A DNA stretch of 64,000 nucleotides from Actinacidiphila acidipaludis (GCF_019890725.1 NZ_JAINZZ010000003.1:186001-250000); one strand, 5' to 3'. Shown: positions 49,978 to 61,570, counted from the stretch's first letter. Notes: generated from the sequence alone by a model not told the origin. A program made the numbers and translations.

Positions 49978-49999
49978 TCCGGCTGTCCGCGCGGCGGGG

Positions 50000-50005
50000 T
50001 ACGTT
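50000..50005 (+). promoter_or_regulatory. -10 element of mazG, leaderless type
   Basis: TACGTT lies 6 nt before the GTG at 50012. GAGGGG in between is too close to act as a ribosome site. Confidence 0.5.
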
Positions 50006-50011
50006 CGAGGG

Positions 50012-51184
50012 GTGAACGACGTGAACGCCCCCGCGGAGCCCGACGGCGCCGTGCCGCCCGGCCGCCTGGTCCTGCTCACCACCAGCCACCGGGTCGCGCC
50101 CGGACAGCTCTCCTGGCCCGCGTGGCAGGTGCTGCGGGAGGCCGACCTGGTGGTGTGCGCCGATCCGGGGCACCCGCAGCTGCCCTATCTGCGCGAGGCC
50201 GGCGTCCGCTGCGAGGTGGCGGACCCGAGCGGGCGCGAACTGGTCGACGCCACCGAGGGCGGCCGCACCGTGGTGTATCTGCCGCCGTCCGGCGGGGCGT
50301 CGCCGGCCGTCACCGACGAGCTCGCGCGGCTCGGCGGTTCGGGACGCGTGCAGATGCCCGACCTGGAACTGCTGCCCGGTTCCTGGGATCTGCCCGGCGC
50401 ACGGCTGATCGACCTGGTGCAGGTGATGGACCGGATCCGGGCCGAGTGCCCGTGGAGCAGCCTGCGTACCCACGAGGACCTCGCCAAGTACGGCATCGAG
50501 GAGATGTACGAACTGGTCGAGGCGATCGAGGAGGGCGACCGGGAGGCGGTCAAGGAGGAGCTCGGCGACGTCCTGCTCCAGGTGGTCTTCCACGCCGCGA
50601 TCGCCGAGGGCGACCCCGAGGAGCCGTTCGGCATCGACGACGTGGCCGCCGGGCTGGTCGCCAAGCTCGTCCACCGGCATCCGCACATCTACGGCGACGA
50701 GGTCGCGGAGACCCCCGAGCAGGTGCAGGCGAACTGGGTGCGGCTCAAGGGCGTGGAGAAGGCCCGCGACTCCGTCACCGACGGCGTGCCGCTGGCCTCG
50801 CCCGCGCTCGCGCTGGCCGCCAAGCTCGCCGGGCGTGCCCGTGGCGCGGATCTGCCGCTGCCGGTCACCCCGCCCGCGCCGCTGTACGACGACGAGACCG
50901 CGCTCGGCGACCACCTGCTCGCCGAGGCGGCGACCGCGCAGAGCGCCGGCGTCGACCCCGAGGCCGCCCTGCGCCACGCCGCCCGCCGCTACCGGGAGGC
51001 GCTGCGCCGGGCGGAGACCGAGGCACGCGAGGCGGTGTCCGGCCCGGACCCGGCCGACACCACGCCCTGGGGTGAGGCCGACCCGGGCGCGGAGCGGGAC
51101 ATGCGGCCGGGGGAAGAAGGGGAAGAAGGGGAAGAGGCGGAGGCCGGCGACGCGACCGAGCGCCGCGACGACGGGAACGGCTGA
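50012..51184 (+). CDS. mazG: Nucleoside triphosphate pyrophosphohydrolase
   Basis: A 390-residue MazG protein that hydrolyses non-canonical or excess NTPs to NMPs and pyrophosphate. The catalytic domain reads IRAECPWSSLRTHEDLAKYG, then EEMYELVEAIEEGD and EELGDVLLQVVFHA (the EExxE and ExxD metal ligands) at about residues 140-215. The N-terminal 120 residues (LVLLTTSHRVAPGQLSWPAW, LREADLVVCAD) look like a decayed tetrapyrrole-methylase-like domain, seen in YabN-type relatives. An acidic tail ends the protein. Directly followed by nfi (2-nt gap), which fits joint protection from damaged bases. Confidence 0.93.
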   Translation: MNDVNAPAEPDGAVPPGRLVLLTTSHRVAPGQLSWPAWQVLREADLVVCADPGHPQLPYLREAGVRCEVADPSGRELVDATEGGRTVVYLPPSGGASPAVTDELARLGGSGRVQMPDLELLPGSWDLPGARLIDLVQVMDRIRAECPWSSLRTHEDLAKYGIEEMYELVEAIEEGDREAVKEELGDVLLQVVFHAAIAEGDPEEPFGIDDVAAGLVAKLVHRHPHIYGDEVAETPEQVQANWVRLKGVEKARDSVTDGVPLASPALALAAKLAGRARGADLPLPVTPPAPLYDDETALGDHLLAEAATAQSAGVDPEAALRHAARRYREALRRAETEAREAVSGPDPADTTPWGEADPGAERDMRPGEEGEEGEEAEAGDATERRDDGNG

Positions 51185-51186
51185 CC

Positions 51187-51918
51187 GTGCACATCGACGT
51201 CCCCTCCGCCTGGCCGGCCGACGAGGCCGCCGCGCTCGCCCTGCAGGACCGGCTGCGGCCGCTGGCCGACCACCGCGGCCCGGGCCCGGCGCACCCGCGC
51301 CTGGTCGCCGGGCTGGACGTGGCCTACGCCGGCGACGGGCGCGCCACCGGCGATCTGGTCGCGGCCGCCGTCGTGGTGATCGACACCGCCACGCTGGAGG
51401 TGGTCGAGCGCGCCACCGCCACCGCGACGAGCACCTTCCCCTACATCCCCGGTCTCTTTGCCTATCGGGAACTCCCGGTGCTGGTCGAGGCGTTGCGCGC
51501 CCTGCGGACCACGCCCGAGCTGCTGCTGTGCGACGGGCACGGCCTGGCCCACCCGCGGCGCTTCGGACTGGCCTGCCACCTCGGGGTGCTCACCGGCCTG
51601 CCGACCGCGGGTGTCGCCAAGACGCCCTTCGTCGGCACCTTCGACCCGGCGGCGCTCGGCGGGTCCCGCGGTTCGTCCGCGGACCTGGTCGACGCGGGCG
51701 AGACCGTCGGGCGGGTCCTGCGGACGCAGGACGGCGTGAAACCGGTCTACGTCTCCACCGGCCACCTCGTCGATCTGCCGACGGCCTGCGCGCAGGTGCT
51801 CGCCCTCGCGCCCGCCTACCGGCTGCCGGAGACCACCCGGCAGGCCGACCGCCTGAGCAGGGACGCCCTGGCCGCGGCGGCCGGGCGGGTCACGGCGGCC
51901 GATACCGTCGAGGGGTGA
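51187..51918 (+). CDS. nfi: Endonuclease V (deoxyinosine-specific)
   Basis: A 243-residue repair nuclease that nicks DNA 3' of deoxyinosine and other deaminated bases. Family marks are VAGLDVAYAG with the first catalytic Asp, FPYIPGLFAYRELP with the PYIP wedge, LLCDGHGLAHPRRFG and GVAKTPFVG. Length is normal. GTG at 51187 follows the mazG stop by 2 nt and overlaps nothing upstream; it is followed by the P450 gene, whose GTG overlaps its TGA. It works in the cytoplasm on lesions made by deamination. It lies close to several deaminase-toxin genes, but the mazG-nfi link is probably old and independent. Confidence 0.92.
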   Translation: MHIDVPSAWPADEAAALALQDRLRPLADHRGPGPAHPRLVAGLDVAYAGDGRATGDLVAAAVVVIDTATLEVVERATATATSTFPYIPGLFAYRELPVLVEALRALRTTPELLLCDGHGLAHPRRFGLACHLGVLTGLPTAGVAKTPFVGTFDPAALGGSRGSSADLVDAGETVGRVLRTQDGVKPVYVSTGHLVDLPTACAQVLALAPAYRLPETTRQADRLSRDALAAAAGRVTAADTVEG

Positions 51919-53363
51919 ACGACCCCCGCCCCGACGCCCGCCCCGCCCGCGACCCCCGCCCCGCCCGCGACCCCCGCCCCGTCCGCGACCCCGGATCCGC
52001 TCCCGAACCGGCGGCCCCCGAACCCGCCGCCCGTGACCCCCACCGCCCCGGCGCCGGCACCCCGGCCGCGCCCGTCGCCGTCCCCGGCCCCGAGGGGATG
52101 CCCGAACTCTTCTCGTGGGAGTTCGCCACCGACCCGTACCCCGCCTACGCGTGGCTGCGCGAGCACGCGCCGGTGCGCTGGACGCGGCTGCCGAGCGGCG
52201 TGGACGCCTGGCTGGTGACCCGGTACGCGGACGCGCGAGAGGCGCTGGCCGACGCGCGGCTGAGCAAGAACCCGGTGCACCACGCGGACGAGGCCGGCGC
52301 GCGGGGCAAGACCGGCATTCCGGGGGAGCGCGGCGCGGACCTGATGACGCATCTGCTGAACATCGACCCGCCGGACCACACCCGGCTGCGGCGGCTGGTG
52401 TCGAAGGCGTTCACCCCCCGCCGGGTCGCCGCGTTCGCCCCGCGCGTCGCCGAGCTGACGGACCGCTTCATCGACGGGTTCGCCGCCGAGGGGCACGCGG
52501 ATCTCATCCACGCGTTCGCGTTCCCGCTGCCGATCTACGCGATCTGCGACCTGCTGGGCGTGCCGCCCGAGGACCAGGACGACTTCCGTGACTGGGCCGG
52601 GATGATGATCCGTCACGGCGGCGGCCCGCGCGGCGGCGTCGCGCGCTCGGTCAAGCGGATGCGGGCGTATCTGGTGGAGCTGATCCACCGCAAGCGCGGC
52701 GACCTCGGCGACGACCTGATCTCCGGGCTGATCCGGGCGAGCGACCACGGCGAGCACCTGACGGAGAACGAGGCCGCCGCGATGGCCTTCATCCTGCTGT
52801 TCGCCGGGTTCGAGACGACGGTCAACCTGATCGGCAACGGGATGCACACCCTGCTGCGCCACCCCGCGCAGCGCGCCGCCCTGCAGGAGTCGCTGGCGCG
52901 CGGCGAGGAGGGCCTGCTGGAGACGGCGGTCGAGGAACTGCTGCGTTTCGACGGTCCGGTGGAGCTCGCCACCTGGCGGTACGCCACCGAGCCGCTGACC
53001 ATCGGCGGGCAGCCGGTGGCCGCGGGGGACCCGGTCCTGGTCGTGCTGGCGGCGGCGGACCGTGATCCCGGGCGGTTCGCCGGGCCCGACACCGTCGACC
53101 TGGCCCGCCGCGACAACCCCCATCTCGGGTACGGGCACGGCATCCACTACTGCCTGGGCGCGCCGCTGGCCCGGCTGGAGGCGAGGACCGCGCTCGCCAC
53201 GCTGCTGACCCGGCTGCCCGATCTGCGGCTCGCCGCGGAACCGGAGGATCTGCGCTGGCGCGGGGGTCTGATCATGCGTGGACTGCGCACCCTGCCGGTG
53301 GCCTTCACGCCGGAGCCGGCGGCCGTGCGGGGCAGGCACGGTGACACACCGTCACCTCCGTGA
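51915..53363 (+). CDS. Cytochrome P450
   Basis: A 482-residue class I bacterial monooxygenase. The I-helix MAFILLFAGFETTVNLIG holds the oxygen-activating Thr, EELLRFDGPVELATWRYA is the ExxR region and GYGHGIHYCLGAPLARLEA is the heme loop with the Cys ligand. The first 55 residues are a DPRPAR-type repeat and Pro/Ala-rich tail absent from most P450s. GTG overlaps the nfi stop and TACCGT lies at leaderless distance (51903-51908); an internal ATG at 52098 would give a more typical N-terminus but has a poorly spaced site. No ferredoxin gene is adjacent. Substrate unknown. Confidence 0.9.
   Translation: MNDPRPDARPARDPRPARDPRPVRDPGSAPEPAAPEPAARDPHRPGAGTPAAPVAVPGPEGMPELFSWEFATDPYPAYAWLREHAPVRWTRLPSGVDAWLVTRYADAREALADARLSKNPVHHADEAGARGKTGIPGERGADLMTHLLNIDPPDHTRLRRLVSKAFTPRRVAAFAPRVAELTDRFIDGFAAEGHADLIHAFAFPLPIYAICDLLGVPPEDQDDFRDWAGMMIRHGGGPRGGVARSVKRMRAYLVELIHRKRGDLGDDLISGLIRASDHGEHLTENEAAAMAFILLFAGFETTVNLIGNGMHTLLRHPAQRAALQESLARGEEGLLETAVEELLRFDGPVELATWRYATEPLTIGGQPVAAGDPVLVVLAAADRDPGRFAGPDTVDLARRDNPHLGYGHGIHYCLGAPLARLEARTALATLLTRLPDLRLAAEPEDLRWRGGLIMRGLRTLPVAFTPEPAAVRGRHGDTPSPP
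51918..51995 (+). repeat. 18-bp coding tandem repeats (DPRPAR)
   Basis: About four GACCCCCGCCCCGCCCGC-like units at the P450 N-terminus. Confidence 0.7.
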
Positions 53364-53556
53364 CCGCGACGTGATGACCGCTACATCGACTTGTGATCCG
53401 TTGGCCAACACCGCTACGTTCTGCGATCAGCGCGAGGCATCCACGGCTCGCGCCGCGCGCCGCCCCACAGGCTCGGGCTGCCGCCGGGTGGCCGCACCGC
53501 CGCCCCCACGGCGGACGCCCGCGCCGGCGCGTACGGCCAAACGAAAGGCGTACCGC

Positions 53557-54666
53557 ATGCTCTCGTCCGGTAACGGCAGGCACCGGCGTCCCCGTCCCAC
53601 CCCGGCCGCCGTCGTGACCGTCGCGACCGCGGCCGCGACCGGCGCCGGGATCGCGCTTCCGCTGCTGGGGGCGACCGTCGCCCAGGCCGCGGACAGCAGC
53701 ACCTGGGACAGGGTCGCCGTCTGCGAGACCGGCGGCCTGTGGAGTGCGAACACCGGCAACGGCTTCTACGGCGGGCTGGCCATCACCCAGACGACCTGGG
53801 TCGAGTTCGGCGGCGGCGAGTACGCCGACCGTCCGGACCTGGCGTCCCGCGCCCAGCAGATCACCGTGGCCGAGCGGATCCTCGAGGGGCTCGGCCCGGA
53901 CGCGTGGCCCGGCTGCGAGAAGAAGACCGGGCTGCAGAAGGACACGTCCAAGCCGGACGTGGACCCCGGCACCCCTTCGCCCAGGCCGACCCTGCCGGGC
54001 CTGCCGCTGCCCACACTGCCGGACGTCCCCGCGACGCCGACGGCCGGTTCGCCGAGCGGTGACAGCACCGCCGGCACGCCGTCCACGTCGCCGGCGACCG
54101 GCCCCGCCGCCTCCGGCGGCCAGAACGGCTCCGGCGACGCGAACGGCTCCGGCGGCTACGGCGATCAGGACGGCTCCGGCGACACGGGCGGCTCCAACAC
54201 CGACCCGGAGTCCGCGCCGCCGACCACGGGGGCCACCACGTCCGGTGACGCCCAGGGGACCACGCCCGGCGTCCCCGGCACACCGCCGTCCACCACGACG
54301 CCGGCCGACGGCGCGACCACGCCCGCGGACCCCGGCCAGGGCGGCGGACGGCACGCCAAGCCGTACAGCCCGACCGACGAGGAGCTCGCGGCCGCCGACC
54401 GGGCCAGCCGCACCGAGCTGTACTCCACGACCGGTCAGGACGCGACCGGCTCGTCGTCGGCTACCCCGGGTAACGCCAACAAGGGCGACAACTCGGGCAC
54501 TTCGGGAACGGGCGCCTACCGCATCGGCCTCGGCGACACGCTCTCCTCGATCGCGTCGGGCCATCACGTCCAGGGTGGGTGGCACGCGCTCTACGACACC
54601 AACCACCAAGTGATCGGCGACGACCCGAATCTCATCAAACCCGGACAGATCCTCAACCTCGGCTGA
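53557..54666 (+). CDS. Resuscitation-promoting factor with LysM domain (RpfC-like)
   Basis: A 369-residue secreted muralytic enzyme. A signal peptide (ends VAQAA) precedes the Rpf/transglycosylase-like domain: SSTWDRVAVCETGGLWSANT with the catalytic Glu, FYGGLAITQTTW and WPGC with the second Cys. A 200-residue Pro/Gly/Thr/Ser spacer leads to a C-terminal LysM (YRIGLGDTLSSIASGHHVQG to NLIKPGQILNLG). It cleaves peptidoglycan to aid spore germination and growth. ATG with GAAAGG. It is followed by a second rpf gene in the same direction, separated by a riboswitch. No ydaO-type aptamer was found before this copy. The long spacer distinguishes it from the neighbour. Confidence 0.88.
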   Translation: MLSSGNGRHRRPRPTPAAVVTVATAAATGAGIALPLLGATVAQAADSSTWDRVAVCETGGLWSANTGNGFYGGLAITQTTWVEFGGGEYADRPDLASRAQQITVAERILEGLGPDAWPGCEKKTGLQKDTSKPDVDPGTPSPRPTLPGLPLPTLPDVPATPTAGSPSGDSTAGTPSTSPATGPAASGGQNGSGDANGSGGYGDQDGSGDTGGSNTDPESAPPTTGATTSGDAQGTTPGVPGTPPSTTTPADGATTPADPGQGGGRHAKPYSPTDEELAAADRASRTELYSTTGQDATGSSSATPGNANKGDNSGTSGTGAYRIGLGDTLSSIASGHHVQGGWHALYDTNHQVIGDDPNLIKPGQILNLG

Positions 54667-54883
54667 AATCAAGGGTCATGGCGGCCGGAAGACAAAACGG
54701 ACGAACCGCTTTCCGTCGCCCCCTCCGGGATGTGACAAGGGTCTCCCCGGCCGCTGTGACCGTCCGCTCGCGGAGCGCTGAGATCGACCCCTCCGACCTG
54801 CGGTTTACCCCACCGGCCGAACATGCGGGCGCAGTTGGCGCCCGATATCGGATCGTTTGAACTCCTCGCGAGGGTGTGTTTAA

Positions 54884-55867
<984 letters not shown>

Positions 55868-56148
55868 CCGCCGGCCGAAGACCGGCCGACCGCCCGCTGA
55901 CGCCCGGCTGCTCACCGGCCGGCCACGCGACGATTGCGAACCGTCCCCCCGCGACCCCGCCCCCGCACGCACTCCCCCTGGATCCCCAGGCGTGCCGGGG
56001 GCGGGGTCGTCGTCACCCCGGCTCGTCGCCGCGGCTCGTCGCCCCGGCCCGTCACCGGGCTCGTGGCCCCGCCGCTGGGCCGTCCGGGCGCCCGACTTCC
56101 GTCTCAGGGGTCGGGCCGACAGCCGGTCCACGGGTCCCGGGCGGTTAG

Positions 56149-57480
<1,332 letters not shown>

Positions 57481-57611
57481 TCACCCGGCAGCACAGCTCG
57501 GCACCGCACCGCACTGCGGCTCGTGCCGTCACCGCCGCTCCGTACGTCCCCGCACCCGGTCCCGTACCGTGGGCGGGGACGTGCGCGTGACGGCGACGAG
57601 GGGAGTGACTC

Positions 57612-58109
57612 GTGGGGGCGGACCGGTTCTCCACCGCGGCCCGGCTGAAGGCCATCGGGCAGGAGGCGCAGGCGCGGGTGTACCGGGCCGCGACCCGGCG
57701 CCCGGTGCGGCGCAACAAGCTGACCGGCCGCGCCGCCCTGCTCGCCCTCGTGCTGTGCGCCCTGGTGGTGGCCCTGGCCTATCCGATGCGGCAGTACGTC
57801 GCCCAGCGCTCCGATATCGCCGACCAGCGCCGCCAGGCGCGCGAGGCGGAGAACAAGGTGGAGCAGCTGCGCCAGGAGAAGGCCCGCTGGCAGGACCCGG
57901 ACTACGTCCGCGCCCAGGCCCGGGAGCACCTGCACTACCTGATGCCGGGGGAGACCGGCTACCAGGTCGCGGGCGCGCCGGCCCCCGCCGGCGACCCGGC
58001 GGCCGAGCACCGCGCGACCAGCGAGGCTGCGGCCCACCGCCCGTGGTACGACAATCTTTGGAACGGCGTGGACCGGGCCGACGCGGCCGCCGCCCCCCGT
58101 TCGCACTGA
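57612..58109 (+). CDS. divIC: Septum formation initiator, FtsB/DivIC family
   Basis: A 165-residue bitopic membrane protein. A short cytoplasmic N-terminus, one helix (ALLALVLCALVVALAYPMRQ), then a coiled coil (ADQRRQAREAENKVEQLRQE) and the FtsB-like DPDYVRAQAREHLHYLMPGE box. In Streptomyces DivIC acts with FtsL, FtsQ and others in sporulation septation and is dispensable for growth. GTG with GAGGGGAG. It lies 131 bp after eno. The C-terminal Pro/Ala stretch is lineage-variable. Confidence 0.93.
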   Translation: MGADRFSTAARLKAIGQEAQARVYRAATRRPVRRNKLTGRAALLALVLCALVVALAYPMRQYVAQRSDIADQRRQAREAENKVEQLRQEKARWQDPDYVRAQAREHLHYLMPGETGYQVAGAPAPAGDPAAEHRATSEAAAHRPWYDNLWNGVDRADAAAAPRSH

Positions 58110-58246
58110 CCCGCACCGCACTGACCCCGCACCGCACTGACCCCGCATCGCGCGGGACCGCGGCCGGCGCGCCCAGCGCCCGGACCCGCGCCCGACCCGC
58201 GCACCCGACATGCCTCCCGCGGAGGCGGAAGGCTTCAGAACGGCTC

Positions 58247-58870
58247 ATGAACAGCTCCGAGGACTCCATCCCGACTCCGCCGCCGGTCCCCACGCCGCCC
58301 AGCGCGGCCGACATCGCCGCCGTACGCGCCCAGTTGGGCCGCCCGCCGCGCGGTCTGCGGGCCGTCGCCCACCGCTGTCCCTGCGGCAACCCGGACGTGG
58401 TCGAGACCCAGCCGCGGCTGGAGGACGGCACGCCCTTCCCGACGCTGTACTACCTGACGTGCCCGCGCGCGGCCTCCGCGATCGGGACGCTGGAGGCGGA
58501 CGGCGTGATGAAGCGGATGACGGCCCGGCTGGCCGGGGACGAGGAACTGGCCGCCGGCTACCGCGCCGCGCACGAGGACTACATCGCCCGCCGCGACGCC
58601 GTCGAGGTGCTGGAGGGCTTCCCCAGCGCCGGCGGCATGCCGGACCGGGTCAAGTGCCTGCACGTGCTGGCCGGCCACGCGCTGGCGGTCGGCCGCGGCG
58701 TCAACCCGCTCGGCGACGAGACGCTCGACCTGCTGCCCGACTGGTGGGCGAAGGGTCCCTGCGTGACGGTGACCGAGGACGGCACCGTCACGGCGCCCGA
58801 CCCCGAGGCGGGCGGCTCCGCGACGGCGGCCGCGACGACCCCCGACGCCACCCCCGAGGAGTCCGCGTGA
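58247..58870 (+). CDS. DUF501 family protein
   Basis: A 207-residue cytoplasmic protein. The DUF501 core (AVRAQLGRPPRGLRAVAHRC, PCGNPDVVETQPRLEDGTPF, TLYYLTCPRAASAIGTLEAD, GMPDRVKCLHVLAGHALA) holds four conserved cysteines and a His that look like metal ligands. The family is almost confined to actinobacteria and is always beside ppx/gppA and eno, but its function is unknown. The Pro-rich N-terminus is variable. ATG at 58247. Its stop overlaps the start of the Ppx/GppA gene (GTGA). Confidence 0.92.
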   Translation: MNSSEDSIPTPPPVPTPPSAADIAAVRAQLGRPPRGLRAVAHRCPCGNPDVVETQPRLEDGTPFPTLYYLTCPRAASAIGTLEADGVMKRMTARLAGDEELAAGYRAAHEDYIARRDAVEVLEGFPSAGGMPDRVKCLHVLAGHALAVGRGVNPLGDETLDLLPDWWAKGPCVTVTEDGTVTAPDPEAGGSATAAATTPDATPEESA

Positions 58871-59820
58871 GCACGCGCGTCGCCGCTGTGGACTGCGGCA
58901 CCAACTCCATCCGTCTGCTCGTCGCCGACCTCGACCCGGAGACCGGTGAACTGCGCGACCTCGACCGCAGGATGCGGATCGTGCGGCTCGGGCAGGGCGT
59001 GGACCGCACCGGGCGCCTCGCGCCGGAGGCGCTGGAGCGGACCTTCGCGGCGTGCCGGGAGTACGCCGAGGTGATCCGCGAGCACGGCGTGCCCACCGAG
59101 CGGATCCGCTTCGTGGCCACCTCCGCCTCGCGTGACGCGGAGAACCGTGACGACTTCGTGCGCGGCGTGGTCGCCATCCTGGGCGTCGAGCCCGAGGTGA
59201 TCAGCGGCGACCAGGAGGCGGAGTTCTCCTTCACCGGCGCCACCCGCGAACTCACCGGCGAGCACGGCCTGCAGACGCCCTATCTGGTCGTCGACATCGG
59301 CGGCGGCTCCACCGAGTTCGTCCTCGGGGACGGTTCCGTGCGGGCCGCCCGCTCGGTGGACGTCGGCTGCGTGCGGATGACCGAGCGGCACCTGGTCCAC
59401 GACGGCGCCGTCACCGACCCGCCCACGCCCGGGCAGGTCGCCGCGATGACCGCGGACATCGACGCCGCGCTGGACGAGGCGGCCCGTTCGGTGCCGCTCG
59501 ACGAGGCGCGCACCCTGGTCGGGCTGGCCGGTTCGGTGACCACGGTCGCCGCGCTCGCGCTCGGCCTGGAGGTCTACGACTCCACCGTCATCCACCACTC
59601 GCGGGTGCCGCTGGAGCAGGTCCGGCGGATCAGCGCCCGCCTGCTGGCGGCCACCCACGCCGAGCGCGCCGCGCAGCCCGTCATCCACGAGGGCCGGGTC
59701 GACGTGATTGCCGCCGGGGCGCTCGTCCTGCTGCGCGTCATGGAGCGCGTCGGGGCCAAGGAGGTCGTGGTCAGCGAGCACGACATCCTCGACGGAATCG
59801 CCTGGAGCGTGCTCAGCTGA
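58867..59820 (+). CDS. ppx: Ppx/GppA-family exopolyphosphatase
   Basis: A 317-residue ASKHA-fold phosphatase acting on polyphosphate or pppGpp. Signatures are VAAVDCGTNSIRLLVAD (phosphate 1), ATSASRDAENRDDF, VVDIGGGSTEFVLGDG (phosphate 2), GLAGSVTTVAALAL and SEHDILDGIAWSVLS. It is the short, one-module form without the C-terminal HD-like domain of E. coli Ppx, as usual in actinobacteria. Translationally coupled to the DUF501 gene. Which of the two substrates is used cannot be told from sequence. Confidence 0.92.
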   Translation: MSTRVAAVDCGTNSIRLLVADLDPETGELRDLDRRMRIVRLGQGVDRTGRLAPEALERTFAACREYAEVIREHGVPTERIRFVATSASRDAENRDDFVRGVVAILGVEPEVISGDQEAEFSFTGATRELTGEHGLQTPYLVVDIGGGSTEFVLGDGSVRAARSVDVGCVRMTERHLVHDGAVTDPPTPGQVAAMTADIDAALDEAARSVPLDEARTLVGLAGSVTTVAALALGLEVYDSTVIHHSRVPLEQVRRISARLLAATHAERAAQPVIHEGRVDVIAAGALVLLRVMERVGAKEVVVSEHDILDGIAWSVLS

Positions 59821-59881
59821 GGGTGCGCCGTTCCTGGTGAGCGGCCTGCCGGGTGTCCGGATCGTGGTCCGGCGACAACCT

Positions 59882-59899
59882 TTGTGAAACTCTTCACAT
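59882..59899. promoter_or_regulatory. Rex operator, distal
   Basis: TTGTGAAACTCTTCACAT matches the Rex consensus TTGTG-N8-CACAA at 9 of 10 fixed bases. It lies about 280 bp before ndh in the 361-bp gene-free region 59821-60181. Rex senses the NADH/NAD+ ratio. Confidence 0.7.
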
Positions 59900-60130
59900 G
59901 AAGTTCCCGGACGGAGGCCCGACTTTCCAAGGTCCACCGCCCCAATTCCCCTGGAATCCCTGGCGCGTCGGGGATTCCGGGGGCCCGCGCACCGCACCGT
60001 CCCAGCCGTCCGCCGGACGATCAACGCTGCTCAGCGCCATGTATAAACGGCGGGGGACCGCTGCGGCCCGCGCGGCGGACCGAGCCCCAGGTCATGAAGC
60101 CGCGCAGTGTAGCACAGGGTGTCCATCACC

Positions 60131-60148
60131 TTGTGAAGGGGCTCACGA
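60131..60148. promoter_or_regulatory. Rex operator, proximal
   Basis: TTGTGAAGGGGCTCACGA, a good but imperfect match, spans about -51 to -34 relative to the ndh start, over the -35 area. A CATACT box (60170-60175) lies 6 nt before the ATG, so the transcript may be leaderless. Rex binding here would repress ndh when NADH is low. Confidence 0.68.
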
Positions 60149-60181
60149 GGACCCCCCTCGACCGTGCTCCATACTCAAAGC

Positions 60182-61570
60182 ATGAGCACCACGGAGCGTC
60201 CACGGATCCTCGTAGTAGGCGGCGGTTACGTCGGCCTGTACGCGGCGCGTCGCATCATGAAGAAGATGCGGTACGGCGAGGCGACCGTCACGGTCGTCGA
60301 CCCGCGCTCGTACATGACGTACCAGCCCTTCCTCCCCGAAACCGCAGCCGGCAGCATCTCCCCGCGGCATGTCGTCGTCCCGCTGCGACGCGTGCTTCCC
60401 GGGGCGGAGGTGCTCACCGGACGGGTCACCACCATCGACCAGGACCGCAAGGTCGCCTCGGTCGAGCCGCTCGTGGGTGAGTCCTACGAGCTGCCCTTCG
60501 ACTACCTGGTGATCGCGCTCGGCGCGGTCTCCCGGACCTTCCCGATCCCCGGCCTGGCCGAGAACGGCATCGGTATGAAGGGTGTCGAGGAGGCCATCGG
60601 CCTGCGCAACCACGTCCTGGAGCAGCTGGACAAGGCCGACTCCACGACGGACGAGGACGTCCGCCGCAAGGCTCTGACCTTCGTCTTCGTCGGCGGCGGG
60701 TTCGCCGGCGCGGAGACCATCGGCGAGGTCGAGGACATGGCCCGCGACGCCGCCAAGTACTACCCGAACGTCAAGCGCGAGGACATGCGCTTCATCCTCG
60801 TCGACGCCGCGGACAAGATCCTCCCCGAGGTCGGCCCGCAGCTCGGCAAGTGGGGCCTGGAGCACCTCCAGGAGCGCGGCATCGAGGTCTACCTCAACAC
60901 CTCGATGAAGTCCTGCGTCGACAAGCACGTGGTGCTCGCCAACGGGCTCGAGGTCGACGCCTCCACCATCGTGTGGACCGCCGGTGTGAAGCCGAACCCG
61001 GCGCTGGCCCGCTTCGGCCTGCCGCTCGGCCCCCGCGGTCACGTGGACACCGCGGCGACCCTCCAGGTCCAGGGCACGGACTACATCTGGGCCGCCGGCG
61101 ACAACGCCCAGATCCCCGACCTCGCCGCCGGCGAGGGCGCCTGGTGCCCGCCGAACGCCCAGCACGCGCTGCGCCAGGCCAAGGTCCTCGGCGACAACGT
61201 GGTCTCGGGCATGCGGGGCTTCCCGCAGGGCGAGTACAAGCACGCCAACAAGGGCGCCGTCGCGGGCCTCGGCCTGCACAAGGGCGTCGCGATGATCGTC
61301 CTCGGCAAGACGAAGATCAAGCTCAAGGGCCGTCTGGCCTGGTACATGCACCGTGGCTACCACGGCCTTGCGGTGCCGACCTGGAACCGCAAGATCCGGG
61401 TCCTCGCCGACTGGACGCTGGGTATGTTCCTCAAGCGCGAGGTCGTCTCGCTCGGTGCGATCGAGCACCCGCGCGAGGAGTTCTACGAGGCCGCCCGTCC
61501 GATCCCGGCCCAGGCCGCCCCGGCTGTCCCGGCCCCGGCCGCGCCCGCCGAGAAGGCCGCCGCGTCCTGA
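60182..61570 (+). CDS. ndh: Type II NADH dehydrogenase
   Basis: A 462-residue membrane-associated flavoprotein that passes electrons from NADH to menaquinone without pumping protons. Two Rossmann folds are visible: the FAD-binding ILVVGGGYVGLYAARRI at the start and the NADH-binding FVFVGGGFAGAETIGE at about residue 175. WTAGVKPNP and YIWAAGDNAQIPD follow. The C-terminal 60 residues contain the amphipathic part and then an Ala/Pro tail. ATG at 60182 with no ribosome site; leaderless start likely. Two Rex operators lie upstream, tying expression to redox state. It is followed by a terminator at 61669. Confidence 0.95.
   Translation: MSTTERPRILVVGGGYVGLYAARRIMKKMRYGEATVTVVDPRSYMTYQPFLPETAAGSISPRHVVVPLRRVLPGAEVLTGRVTTIDQDRKVASVEPLVGESYELPFDYLVIALGAVSRTFPIPGLAENGIGMKGVEEAIGLRNHVLEQLDKADSTTDEDVRRKALTFVFVGGGFAGAETIGEVEDMARDAAKYYPNVKREDMRFILVDAADKILPEVGPQLGKWGLEHLQERGIEVYLNTSMKSCVDKHVVLANGLEVDASTIVWTAGVKPNPALARFGLPLGPRGHVDTAATLQVQGTDYIWAAGDNAQIPDLAAGEGAWCPPNAQHALRQAKVLGDNVVSGMRGFPQGEYKHANKGAVAGLGLHKGVAMIVLGKTKIKLKGRLAWYMHRGYHGLAVPTWNRKIRVLADWTLGMFLKREVVSLGAIEHPREEFYEAARPIPAQAAPAVPAPAAPAEKAAAS

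Noticed and set aside
53364..53556. Possible second c-di-AMP riboswitch before the first rpf gene
   Set aside because: None of the ydaO core elements (GGGGGACCCA, GGGGTGAA, CCGAACCCGACAGCT) is present.
59853..60185. 110-residue frame between ppx and ndh
   Set aside because: It covers both Rex operators and the ndh promoter, lacks a ribosome site and has no recognisable sequence.
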